Shown here: piece by piece, positions 1 through 7,109 of the stretch
Layout: each line of letters starts with the position of its first letter
How positions within the stretch are numbered: position 1 is the first letter of the stretch
From: Marinactinospora thermotolerans DSM 45154
GTDB lineage: Bacteria; Actinomycetota; Actinomycetes; Streptosporangiales; Streptosporangiaceae
Direction: 5' to 3'
Assembly (NCBI RefSeq): GCF_900167435.1
Contig: NZ_FUWS01000013.1
Coordinates: 1 to 64,000, forward strand
DNA: 64,000 nucleotides
Made by a program: the position numbers and the translations under genes
Notes under the pieces: model-generated
What the model saw: the letters and a program-made list of their open reading frames with translations, nothing else
What the model was told of the DNA's origin: nothing
The model's database searches: none

Positions 1-76
1 GCTGGATCGTTGATGGGGGGTTTCTGGATCTCCCGCGGACACGGCGAAGGGCGTCGAGGGTCGGTGTGCGCCGACC

Positions 77-357
77 AACCCTGACGCCCTTCTGAGTGCA
101 CTCTCCGTCCACCTGGACGACCAGTCCCGCCTTCGCGCGGACAACCCGTCAAACGCGGCCCCGACCGGCTGCTCACCGACGCCGAACCGGTCTGCGTCGC
201 GGTGGCCCAGGTCCTGCTACGCCATGACTCCAAGCGTCACTGGATACGCGCCGCCCCCGCCCGTATCGGCCACCTCTTGCCCCGCCGGCCAGACCCGTCC
301 GAATACGACCCTCACCCGCGCGATCCGGGACCAGCCCCACGCACGGCAGCGATCCAG
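77..357 (+). pseudogene. IS982-family transposase remnant (frameshifted, truncated)
   Basis: The translation at 92-150 reads LSALSVHLDDQ. After a frame change near 150 it continues as RLLTDAEPVCVAVAQVLL, then RHDSKRHWIRAAPARIGHLLP. This matches the N-terminus of IS982-type transposases as I remember it (LDALxTALYVxIDD, then LTDAELVCLAVAQALLG, then SERRWLRxARxRLGHLFP). The two halves are in different frames. Homology fades after about 340 and no catalytic core follows, so this is a dead fragment. I see no terminal inverted repeats. The first 76 bases of the window show nothing further. The family assignment rests on remembered motifs and not on an alignment. Confidence 0.6.
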
Positions 358-419
358 CCCGGCCGCCCAAAGTGACGGAAGGGGGCTCCCGGGTGACGGA
401 CCGGGCCGGTTGACGTAGT

Positions 420-438
420 TTAGGTATGCCTTACTCCT
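420..438 (+). promoter_or_regulatory. Candidate iron-box (DmdR/IdeR-like) upstream of the aldolase gene
   Basis: TTAGGTATGCCTTACTCCT matches the actinobacterial iron box TWAGGTWAGSCTWACCTWA at 14 of 19 positions, with the left half-site intact and the right half weak. It lies 67 bp before the start codon at 505. A TTGACG hexamer at 410-415 could be the -35 element. The match could be chance. Confidence 0.35.
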
Positions 439-504
439 CGGCCTCCCCCCGCCGGGACCCCCCGCCTCCTGTTGCCCACACGCGCCGATCCCCTTCGAGG
501 AACC

Positions 505-1149
505 ATGCTGCTGGAACAACACCGCAGGGATGTCTGCCTCGCCGTCCGCCGTCTCGCCGGTGACGGCCCGGTCCCGGGCGAGTCCCCGACCGTCAGCGTC
601 CGCGCCGGCGAGCTCGTCGTGGTGACCCCGGCCGGTGTCGCCCCCGACCGCACCGAGCCCGCCGACTGCCCGGTCCTCTCCCTGGACGGCCGCCTCCTGG
701 AGGGCCGTCGCGACCCCGCGGCGGAGACCACGATGCACCTCGCGGTGCACCGCACCGGTGACGCCGGTGCCGTTGTCCGCGCCGGCTCCCCCGCCGCCGC
801 CGCGGTCGCGGCCACGCTCGCCGAGCTTCCGCCGATCCACCACGCCGCCGCCCGGCTGGGCGGCGCCATCCCCGTCACGCCCTACGCCACCTACGGCACC
901 GGCGAACTCGCCGACCAGGTCTGCAAGGCCCTGGCCGGCCGCAACGCCGCGCTCTTGGCCAACCACGGCGGAATCGCCCTGGGCGCCGACCTGGGACAGG
1001 CCATCGAGCGCTTCGGCCTGTTGGAGTGGCTGTGTGACGTCTACATCCGGGCCCGGACACTGGGCGCCCCCCGCGTCCTCACCGAGGACGAACTCGCCGA
1101 GGTCCGGCACCGCGACACCTACGGCTGGGGCGGCCCCGACATCGTGTGA
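505..1149 (+). CDS. Class II aldolase/adducin-fold protein lacking two metal ligands
   Basis: The 214-residue product has the class II aldolase (FucA/AraD) fold signature. An Ala-Glu-Thr-Thr-Met-His segment lies around residue 74 and Ala-Asn-His-Gly-Gly around 152-156. Normal members bind zinc through a VHTHSP-like HxH motif plus a later His. Here that motif reads VRAGSP (91-96), so both first histidines are gone. The phosphate-binding Gly-Asn-Val-Ser loop is also replaced, by PTVSVR. Glu74 and the NHG histidine remain. I start at ATG 505 because GAGGA lies just before it; an upstream TTG at 472 has no ribosome site. The protein is probably not a standard aldolase, and a binding or structural role is possible. 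It stands alone, transcribed away from the IS remnant. Confidence 0.75.
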   Translation: MLLEQHRRDVCLAVRRLAGDGPVPGESPTVSVRAGELVVVTPAGVAPDRTEPADCPVLSLDGRLLEGRRDPAAETTMHLAVHRTGDAGAVVRAGSPAAAAVAATLAELPPIHHAAARLGGAIPVTPYATYGTGELADQVCKALAGRNAALLANHGGIALGADLGQAIERFGLLEWLCDVYIRARTLGAPRVLTEDELAEVRHRDTYGWGGPDIV

Positions 1150-1209
1150 ACGCGCCCGGAGCGGGTGCGCGACGGGACCGCCGGGCGCTTCCGCCGGTCC
1201 CGCCGGGGG

Positions 1210-1764
1210 TCACTCCTCGTCGTCGACCGGCTCGTCCGGCAGTGTCCAGGCGAGGTAGGCCGCGGGAAAGCCCACGTGCAGGAACGTGGCCAACCCGATC
1301 AGCGGGATCAGGACCCGCGCGGGGACGTCGATCTCCCCGCCCCAGGCGGCGCAGGCCGCCACCCACAGCACGAGCAGGGACACCCTGGTCACCCCGTGCG
1401 AGACCGTGCGTGCCCGGGTGTGCCAGGCGAGCTGGCGCTCGTCCAGAGCCCGGGTCCCTATCTCGGTGATGAGCCGGGTCGCGATGTTCACCTGACTCGC
1501 CAGGTAGCACGTGAGGACGGTCAGCACCCCCAGCGCCAGGAGGAGCCCCCAGGGGCGCGACGACGGCGTCACCGCGCCGAACACGGCCAGGGTGGCCACG
1601 GTGGCCGCCGCCTCCGCCATCACCAGCTTCCTGCGTCTGCTCCGCGGCGCCCAGCGGCGGCGGAGCCGTTCGTTGCCCAGCGCCTGTTCCAGCGCCCCGG
1701 CGAACAGCCGGTCCCACCAGCCTCCGACGCCGACCTCGCCAGCGCGTTCCCGCACCGTTCCCAT
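1210..1764 (-). CDS. Integral membrane protein paired with XRE regulator
   Basis: A protein of about 184 residues with roughly four hydrophobic segments: two around residues 50-90 and two near 125-165. A basic, arginine-rich N-terminal third precedes them and the C-terminus is acidic. I do not recognise a named family. It sits directly behind the small HTH gene. ATG 1764 lies 4 nt after that gene's stop, with GGGGAG in front of it. A GTG at 1779 that would overlap the regulator is the alternative. Small XRE regulators paired with a multi-pass membrane protein are common in actinomycetes. The regulator may control this membrane partner, but that is inference. Confidence 0.7.
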   Translation of the reverse strand: MGTVRERAGEVGVGGWWDRLFAGALEQALGNERLRRRWAPRSRRRKLVMAEAAATVATLAVFGAVTPSSRPWGLLLALGVLTVLTCYLASQVNIATRLITEIGTRALDERQLAWHTRARTVSHGVTRVSLLVLWVAACAAWGGEIDVPARVLIPLIGLATFLHVGFPAAYLAWTLPDEPVDDEE

Positions 1765-1768
1765 ACTC

Positions 1769-2050
1769 CTACTCCCCACTGCCGATCCGGGGGAAGGGCG
1801 TGATCGAGAAGACCACTTCCACCGGAACCTCGAAGTAACGCGCGATCCGCAGCGCGAGGTACAGGCTGGGGCTGTACTCCCCGCGCTCCAGATAGCCCAC
1901 GGTCTGGTAGTGCACGCCCAGTGCCTCGGCGAGCTGGCGCCGGGAGACGCCCCGCTCGGCCCGCAGCACCGCGATGCGGTTGTAGATCGTCTCGCTCGCG
2001 ACGCCCGCCTTCGTCCTGCTCCGCGGGCTCGTCCGTTCAGTTCCGGCCAC
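1769..2050 (-). CDS. Small XRE-family DNA-binding regulator
   Basis: A 93-residue protein. After a basic N-terminal tail of about 18 residues it consists of one helix-turn-helix: IYNRIAVLRAERGVSRRQLA, then a recognition helix around VHYQTVGYLERGEYSPS. The tail FEVPVEVVFS is typical of YozG/Cro-type one-domain regulators that often repress their own operon. GTG 2050 is supported by a GGGGGAG ribosome site 6 nt upstream. It is the first gene of a two-gene operon with the membrane protein that follows. I see no sensor domain, so the signal may come from the membrane protein. Confidence 0.85.
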   Translation of the reverse strand: MAGTERTSPRSRTKAGVASETIYNRIAVLRAERGVSRRQLAEALGVHYQTVGYLERGEYSPSLYLALRIARYFEVPVEVVFSITPFPRIGSGE

Positions 2051-2118
2051 GTCGGCTCCCCCTAGGTTTCCGGAGGGAACAGCAGGGCGTCAGGCCCACC
2101 GGAACGACCCACGCCGGC

Positions 2119-2973
2119 TCAGACCACACGCTGCATCACCTTGTGCTTGCGCGCCTCCATGGCCGCCCCCGACTCCCGGCGCGCCATCCGGCGCAGCACG
2201 ATCGGGGCGAGGATCAGGCCGACCACCGCCCAGGCGCCGAGCACCCCCACGGTCTCCAGGGTCCGCCAGGACTCCCCGATCTCCACGGCCAGCGCGGTGT
2301 CGGGCAGGAAGGCCGAACGCATTCCCAGCCCGAGCCAGTAGAGCGGGAAGACCTGGGCGGCCGTCTGGATCCAGCCGGGGAACCCGTCGATCGGGGCGAA
2401 GACCCCCGAGATCACGATCAGGCCCATGATCGGGACCAGCATGATGCCCGTGGCGACACGCGGGTTGGTGAACAACGCCCCGGCGATCGCCCCATAGGGG
2501 AGGGTCGCCAGGAGACCGAGCAGGGTGACCCACAGCGCCGTCGGCAGGGTGGAGATCCCGTTGCCGAGCATGCCGTCGATCAGGAACAGGCCGGGGAGCA
2601 GGATCACCAGCATGGACAGCAGCGTCATCAGCGAGACGCTGACCACCTTGCCGGTGAGGTAGCCGGCGACTCCGCCGGGCAGCGCCCGGCAACGGAGCAG
2701 CGTGCCGTCCTCGCGCTCGATCGACAGGTACTGGGCCATCGACGTGACCCCTCCGAAGACGATCATCGTGGCGAGGGCGCCGGGAAGTCCGATCATGCCG
2801 AGGGAGATCGCCCCCGCCGCCGGTTCGTTACGGTCGAGGAAGGACAGGATCACCAGCATGATCACGCTGTTGAGCAGATAGGAGGCCAGGTCCGAAGGCG
2901 TCCTCAGGGTCTGGCGGAACTCGATCCAGCCACGGGCGATCCCGATCCGGAGCGTGTGGGCCGCCGATGTCAT
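2119..2973 (-). CDS. ABC-2 type transporter permease (DrrB-like)
   Basis: A 284-residue membrane subunit with about six transmembrane stretches (for example IMLVILSF near 40 and LSMLVILLPGLFLI near 125). It has the conserved ABC-2 segment around GLIVISGVFAPIDGFPGWIQ, typical of DrrB and related daunorubicin-type exporters. ATG 2973 is chosen because AAGGAG lies 6 nt before it and the start overlaps the ATPase stop as ATGA. The coding frame stays open upstream, but that stretch lies inside the ATPase gene. With the ATPase it should form a homodimeric export pump. The substrate cannot be read from the sequence. Confidence 0.88.
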   Translation of the reverse strand: MTSAAHTLRIGIARGWIEFRQTLRTPSDLASYLLNSVIMLVILSFLDRNEPAAGAISLGMIGLPGALATMIVFGGVTSMAQYLSIEREDGTLLRCRALPGGVAGYLTGKVVSVSLMTLLSMLVILLPGLFLIDGMLGNGISTLPTALWVTLLGLLATLPYGAIAGALFTNPRVATGIMLVPIMGLIVISGVFAPIDGFPGWIQTAAQVFPLYWLGLGMRSAFLPDTALAVEIGESWRTLETVGVLGAWAVVGLILAPIVLRRMARRESGAAMEARKHKVMQRVV

Positions 2974-3935
2974 CGTGTCTCCTTCTCGAAGGCCATGGCG
3001 GCCTCGTCCGTTCGTCCGGTCTCGTGGCGGTGGACCAGGGACAGGTAGACGTCCTCCAGGGTCGCCCGCCGGACCTCCAGGTCGGTGACCGCGTCGCCGT
3101 ACTGGTCGAAGAGGTCGCGGACGAAGGCGGTGGCGTCGTCCGCGGTGTGCACGTAGCGGTCTCCACCCCTGGTCCACCGGATCTCGGCGTCGCGGGCGAC
3201 ACCGCGCGCCAGCGTCTCGGCGCTGCCGTCGGCGACGATGCGGCCACCCGCCAGGATGAGGATGCGGTCGGCGAGCTTCTCCGCCTCGTCCAGGTCGTGG
3301 GTGGTCAGCAGGACCGTGGTGTCCTCCAGGTCCGACAGGCGGTGCACCAGATCGTGGAAGTCCCGGCGCGCCTCCGGGTCGAACCCGGCCGTCGGCTCGT
3401 CCAGGAACAGCAGCTCCGGCCGTCCCACGATCCCGATCGCCACGTCCAGTCGGCGCCGTTGGCCCCCCGACAGCATCGAGACCCGCTTGTTCGCGTGCTG
3501 CTCCAGGCCGACCGTGGAGATCAGCTCGTCCACGTCACGGGGTCGGACGCGATCCGGCTCGGAGTGGGGCCGGTAGTGGGCGGCGAGGTGGCCGAGGAGC
3601 TCCCGGACCCGCCACTTCCCGTGGTCGCGCCACGACTGGAGCACGATCCCCAGACGGGACCGCCACCTCTCGTCCCCCTCCGCGGGGTCCGTTCCCAGCA
3701 CCCGCACATGACCGGAGGAACGGGCCCGGAATCCCTCCAGGATCTCGATGGTCGTCGTCTTGCCGGCCCCGTTGGGACCGAGCAGAGCCAGCACCTCGCC
3801 GCGCCGCGCGGTGAAGTCCACCCCTTTCAGCACCTCCACCTGCCCGTAACGCATCCACAGGTCACGGACCTCGACCACGGTCTCGGTGGACCCGATGCGC
3901 GCGGGGACGGCGCGCGGCTCGTTCACCACTGTCAC
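2970..3935 (-). CDS. ABC transporter ATP-binding protein (DrrA-like)
   Basis: A 321-residue ATPase. The Walker A motif GPNGAGKTT is near residue 55, the signature LSGGQRRRLDVA near 157, Walker B LLFLDEPTAGFD near 178 and the switch histidine TTHDLDEAE near 212. A C-terminal domain of about 90 residues follows, as in DrrA-type drug-exporter ATPases. GTG 3935 has AGAGGAG in front of it. The stop overlaps the permease start by 4 bp, so the two genes are translationally coupled. The promoter region upstream (3936-4000) holds two small palindromes, which suggests a dedicated regulator encoded elsewhere. Confidence 0.92.
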   Translation of the reverse strand: MTVVNEPRAVPARIGSTETVVEVRDLWMRYGQVEVLKGVDFTARRGEVLALLGPNGAGKTTTIEILEGFRARSSGHVRVLGTDPAEGDERWRSRLGIVLQSWRDHGKWRVRELLGHLAAHYRPHSEPDRVRPRDVDELISTVGLEQHANKRVSMLSGGQRRRLDVAIGIVGRPELLFLDEPTAGFDPEARRDFHDLVHRLSDLEDTTVLLTTHDLDEAEKLADRILILAGGRIVADGSAETLARGVARDAEIRWTRGGDRYVHTADDATAFVRDLFDQYGDAVTDLEVRRATLEDVYLSLVHRHETGRTDEAAMAFEKETR

Positions 3936-3949
3936 AGGTCTCCTCTTGT

Positions 3950-3990
3950 CTATCGTTTCCCTATGACTATTGATAGCACATGTACTACAT
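3950..3990 (-). promoter_or_regulatory. Candidate operator region of the ABC exporter operon
   Basis: Two inverted repeats lie 15-55 bp upstream of the ATPase start: CTATC/GATAG arms at 3950-3954 and 3972-3976, and the perfect palindrome ATGTACTACAT at 3980-3990. The stretch is AT-rich against a GC-rich background. The layout resembles GntR/PadR-type operators, but no regulator gene is adjacent. Confidence 0.4.
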
Positions 3991-4087
3991 ATCGAAAAAG
4001 AGATGCTTCCCTACCGCATGACAGGACGGCGATGGACGTGGTGATCGGGACAAGGGTGGGCCCGAAGGCCCCGCGGGAAACCGGGGT

Positions 4088-4450
4088 TCAGCCGGTGAGG
4101 GCGCGCACGATCGCCTCACCCAGGACGAACGCCCCCATCCCCGCGGCGACGGTCACCGCGGCGTTGATCACGGCGAGGAGGAACCGCCGCCCCACCGCGA
4201 GCTGGAAGGTCTCGTAGGCGAAGGTCGAATAGGTGGTGAAGGCGCCGAGGAAACCCGTGACGACCAGGACCATCCCCCAACCGGGCAGCGTCAGCGCGCC
4301 CACCATCCCGATGAGCAGGCAGCCCACGACGTTGACGACATGCGTCCCCCAGGGAAACGCCGAGTCGTGCCGGGCCTGCACGAACCGGCTCACGAGATAC
4401 CGCAACGGCGCGCCGACCGCCGCGCCGACCGCGACGAGCAGCACGCTCAC
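4088..4450 (-). CDS. crcB: Fluoride ion channel, second subunit (CrcB/Fluc)
   Basis: A 120-residue protein with four transmembrane helices. It has the Fluc motifs: a GxxxGAPLRYLVSRF start, NVVGCLLIGMVGA, and GAFTTYSTFAYE carrying the conserved TYSTF pore segment. Fluc channels export fluoride passively as antiparallel dual-topology dimers, and many Gram-positives use two different subunits, as here. GTG 4450 overlaps the previous gene's stop as GTGA. The pair follows an alpha/beta hydrolase gene. I found no fluoride riboswitch pattern upstream of the set. Confidence 0.93.
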   Translation of the reverse strand: MSVLLVAVGAAVGAPLRYLVSRFVQARHDSAFPWGTHVVNVVGCLLIGMVGALTLPGWGMVLVVTGFLGAFTTYSTFAYETFQLAVGRRFLLAVINAAVTVAAGMGAFVLGEAIVRALTG

Positions 4451-4887
4451 CGCCGGCCCCCCACCGGACGGGAGCGGACGATCAGCGAGGCGGCGGCGCT
4501 GCCCAGCGCCACGGCGGCCAGTGCGGCGAACAACGTCAGGGCCAGGTAGCCGAGCCCGGCCGCGGCGTCGCCCCTTTCAAGCAGCATCCCGGCGTCGGCC
4601 GCGTAGGTGGAGAAGGTGGTGTACCCCCCGAGGAAGCCGGTTCCCAGGAAGGCCTGCGTGAGCCGGCGCTGAGGCCACAGGGCCGCGGCGAACACCATCA
4701 GGACGCCGATCAGGAAGGAGCCGCTGACGTTGACCAGCAACGTGACCCAGGGGAGCCCCGTCTCGGAAACGCCGGGCACGGCACCGGCCAGGCACCGGGC
4801 GACCGCCCCAAGGGCGCCGCCGAGGGAGACCGCGACGAGCACGGCCCCCGTTCCCGGGTTCTCCGTTCGCCTACCGGAACCGTCCAT
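4447..4887 (-). CDS. crcB: Fluoride ion channel, first subunit (CrcB/Fluc)
   Basis: A 146-residue four-helix protein. It starts with GGALGAVARCLAG, then has NVSGSFLIGVL and GGYTTFSTYAADA with the conserved TFST pore motif near residue 92. It has an N-terminal extension of about 15 polar residues that its partner lacks. ATG 4887 follows a GGGGG-rich ribosome site. The stop overlaps the next crcB start by 4 bp, so the two subunits are coupled, as expected for a heterodimeric Fluc channel. It lies 32 bp behind the hydrolase gene, probably in one operon. Confidence 0.93.
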   Translation of the reverse strand: MDGSGRRTENPGTGAVLVAVSLGGALGAVARCLAGAVPGVSETGLPWVTLLVNVSGSFLIGVLMVFAAALWPQRRLTQAFLGTGFLGGYTTFSTYAADAGMLLERGDAAAGLGYLALTLFAALAAVALGSAAASLIVRSRPVGGRR

Positions 4888-4919
4888 CCCCGTGCCCCCT
4901 GTCGGCGTCCCGGCCCGGG

Positions 4920-5687
4920 TCAGGACGCGACGTGTGCCACCAGCAGTTCGTTGACCCGATCCGCCCGTTCGACGTTGACCAGGTGCGCGGCCCCCGAGAC
5001 CACCTCGAAGCGGGCGCCGGGGATGCCGTTGCTCAACCGGCGGCCGTGCCCCGGCGGAAGGACGGGGTCGTGCGCGGCGGACACCACCACCGTGGGCGCC
5101 CGCACCCTCGACAACGCCGCGCGCTGGTCGCCCTCGGCCAGAGCGTCACAGCATCCCGCGTACCCCTGCCGGTCCACCGACTCGAACTCCTCGACCATCC
5201 GGGCGAGGATGTCGGGACGGCGGTCCACGAAGGCCGGCGTGAACCAGGAGCGGGTCACCTCCTCGACCACCGCGACCGTTCCCCCGGCCCGCGTCTGCGA
5301 AGCCAGACGCTGCCACCGGCGCGCCGGCGGCGCCCACGCGGACGTCGCCAGCAGGGCCAGTCGGTGCACCCGATCAGGCTCTCGGGCCGCCAGCCAAGTG
5401 GCCAACATACCTCCCAGGCCGGCGCCGATCACGGAGAAGCGTTCGAGTTCGCACGTGTCGAGAAGGGCCAGCAGATCCCCGCCGAGTTCGGCGACGCTGT
5501 AGGCGCCCTGGGGGGCGGGAGAGCCGCCGTGCCCACGATGGTTGACGCGCAGGACGCGCAGGTCGCGGGTGAGGTCGGGCATCTGGGGTTCCCACATGGA
5601 CCACTTCGCGCCGAGGTGGGGCAGCAGCAGTACCACCGGCGCATGTCGGGGCCCGTCAAACCGGTACTGAAGGGGAACGACGGCCAT
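4920..5687 (-). CDS. Alpha/beta-hydrolase fold protein with Gly at the nucleophile position
   Basis: A 255-residue protein resembling 3-oxoadipate enol-lactonase-type hydrolases: LLLPHLGAKWSMWEPQ near 20-35, NHRGHGGS near 49, Asp207 in AAHDPVLPP and His235 in SGAAHLVN. The nucleophile elbow, normally GxSxG, reads GAGLG (88-92), so the catalytic Ser is Gly90. The other two triad members remain. It may therefore be non-catalytic, or use another mechanism. ATG 5687 has AGGAGG 6 nt upstream. It heads the operon with the two fluoride channel genes, but a link to fluoride is only positional. Confidence 0.82.
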   Translation of the reverse strand: MAVVPLQYRFDGPRHAPVVLLLPHLGAKWSMWEPQMPDLTRDLRVLRVNHRGHGGSPAPQGAYSVAELGGDLLALLDTCELERFSVIGAGLGGMLATWLAAREPDRVHRLALLATSAWAPPARRWQRLASQTRAGGTVAVVEEVTRSWFTPAFVDRRPDILARMVEEFESVDRQGYAGCCDALAEGDQRAALSRVRAPTVVVSAAHDPVLPPGHGRRLSNGIPGARFEVVSGAAHLVNVERADRVNELLVAHVAS

Positions 5688-6053
5688 GTACGACCTCCTG
5701 GACAGCCGGTCAAAAGCCTACCGCCAATCCCAGGTGGTGTAGGGGCCTTTCCCGCACTGGACCGCCTCCACCGCCCTTCCTCCGCGGCACACCCGTGACG
5801 CCGCTCCCATCGTGGCCGGTGGCGTGTCGGCGGTCCCCCGCGACGCCCCGCCGGTCCCCTTCCGAGCGGTCCGACAGCCGCGTTCCGGTGCCCGGTCCCG
5901 CCTTCCTCGCCGGCGACCGCCCCTCCCCGAGAGCAGGGTCCCCCATGTTCCGCGTGGACGACGCGCCCAGGGAGATCGACCCCGGATTGCGGACGGGAAT
6001 CGACCGCAATTCTCCATAACCTCGGTCTCCCGAGCAACGGAAGGACGGACACC
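5688..6053. other. Divergent intergenic region
   Basis: 366 bp between the hydrolase operon (leftward) and the DinB-like gene (rightward). I see no gene in it. The only clear structure is ATTGCGG/CCGCAAT at 5986-5992 and 6004-6010, perfect 7-bp arms spaced 11 bp apart and 43 bp before the DinB-like start. It may be an operator. Confidence 0.45.
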
Positions 6054-6611
6054 ATGACAGCCCTGGAGACGACCTCGCCCACCGGCGAGCGCGCCGACCT
6101 GATGTCGATCCTGGCCGAACAGCGCGCCACCCTCCGGCTGACCGTGCGCGGCCTGGACGACGTGTCGGCCTCGCGGCGCACGACCGCGAGCGAACTGACG
6201 CTCGCCGGGTTGATCAAACACGTCACGCGGACCGAACGCGGCTGGGTGGACATCATGTCCGGCCGCGCCGGAACGGACCGGCCACGGGAGTCGGCGCGTG
6301 AGCAGCGGAAGGCGTGGGCGGACGACTTCCACATGACGGCCGGGGAGACGCTGGCCGGTCTGCTCGACGATTACGCGCGGGCGGCGCGGGAGACCGCGGA
6401 GGCCCTCGCCGCACTGCCCGATCTGGACCGGCTCTGCCCCCTGCCCCCGGCTCCCTGGTTCCCTCCGGGAAGCGCCTGGTCGGTCAGGCGGATCCTGCTC
6501 CACTTGATCAGGGAGACCTCCCAGCACGCCGGGCACGCCGACATCATCCGCGAGTCGCTGGACGGGGCGTCCACCACCGCGGCCTGGGGCGAGGGCGCCC
6601 TCCAGGGGTGA
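6054..6611 (+). CDS. DinB/DUF664-family protein
   Basis: A 185-residue four-helix-bundle protein of the DinB_2/DUF664 group. Three histidine motifs that usually hold a divalent metal are present: GLIKHVTRTERGW near 55, LLHLIRETSQHAGHADIIRE near 146-165. Such proteins are thought to be metal-dependent thiol transferases, for instance for mycothiol in actinobacteria; the exact substrate here is unknown. ATG 6054 follows GGAAGGA. The gene is monocistronic: a long hairpin terminator begins 4 bp after the stop. Confidence 0.88.
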   Translation: MTALETTSPTGERADLMSILAEQRATLRLTVRGLDDVSASRRTTASELTLAGLIKHVTRTERGWVDIMSGRAGTDRPRESAREQRKAWADDFHMTAGETLAGLLDDYARAARETAEALAALPDLDRLCPLPPAPWFPPGSAWSVRRILLHLIRETSQHAGHADIIRESLDGASTTAAWGEGALQG

Positions 6612-6614
6612 CCC

Positions 6615-6672
6615 GCCGGCGTGGGGAAGGGGAGGACCGCTGCTGCGCGGTCCTCCCCTTCCCCACGCCGGC
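6615..6672 (+). terminator. Very long perfect hairpin terminator
   Basis: A 26-bp perfect inverted repeat (6615-6640 and 6647-6672) closes on a 6-nt TGCTGC loop. It starts just after the stop of the DinB-like gene. No U-run follows, which is common for actinobacterial terminators. Confidence 0.85.
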
Positions 6673-6684
6673 CTTTCGGGCTAG

Positions 6685-7098
6685 GCTTCCCACCACGGTG
6701 ACGATGTACCACTTCGCGCTTGGAGGGTCGGCGCACCCCTCTTACGGCTCAGCCGACTAGCGGAGCCTGCCCTTCTTCTCCTCGCGGTCATCGTCGCGAT
6801 CCTCCTGCTCGCCCTGCTCTGCGGACTCGTCGCCTTCGCCGTCACCCTCGGCCGGGGCTACGCCCGCCTCCTGCTCCGCCGCCTTGAGTCGGGTCCCTCC
6901 CCCGAGGGGCGGGCCCCTCCGGGGAGGGACCCCCGGGCCGGACCGGTGCCGGGCGTGGAGAACCGCTTCACGGGGTCGGCTTCGGGAACCGTCGTCCAGA
7001 GCGGATCGATCGCGAACCTGCACCTCCACCTATATGCCGCGCGGGCCGAGGAGGAACGGACGCCGACCTCACCGGGAAGCCCCGGCGCTCCCCGGTGA
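6685..7098 (+). pseudogene. Possible start-less small membrane protein with NRFTGSASGTVVQSG motif
   Basis: An open frame runs from just after a TAG at 6682 to TGA 7096-7098. It encodes a clear transmembrane helix (LLLLAVIVAILLLALLCGLV, about 6772-6830), then an arginine-rich and proline-rich linker, and then ENRFTGSASGTVVQSGSIANL. That last motif resembles the short segments (NTVSGxVxGxVVQAGxI) found in many actinobacterial membrane and NB-ARC-type proteins. Third positions are GC-rich, as in real genes. There is no in-frame ATG, GTG or TTG ahead of the helix. Either the start was lost, the gene is frameshifted, or it uses an unusual start. Antisense frames here look like shadows. Confidence 0.45.
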
Positions 7099-7102
7099 GG
7101 TC
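7065..7102. terminator. Bidirectional terminator
   Basis: A 12-bp perfect stem, GACCTCACCGGG (7065-7076) with CCCGGTGAGGTC (7091-7102), and a 14-nt loop. It lies between the rightward remnant gene and the leftward gene ending at 7110. Confidence 0.7.
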
Positions 7103-7109
7103 CGTCGGC

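Noticed and set aside
4888-5800. Possible fluoride riboswitch before crcB.
   Set aside because: I looked for the conserved GG/GAUGGUGU and pseudoknot pattern and did not find it in the 32-bp gap or upstream of the hydrolase.
6757-7029. A 90-codon minus-strand frame with a charged C-terminus.
   Set aside because: It is the complement of the clear transmembrane helix on the plus strand, where third positions fit coding.
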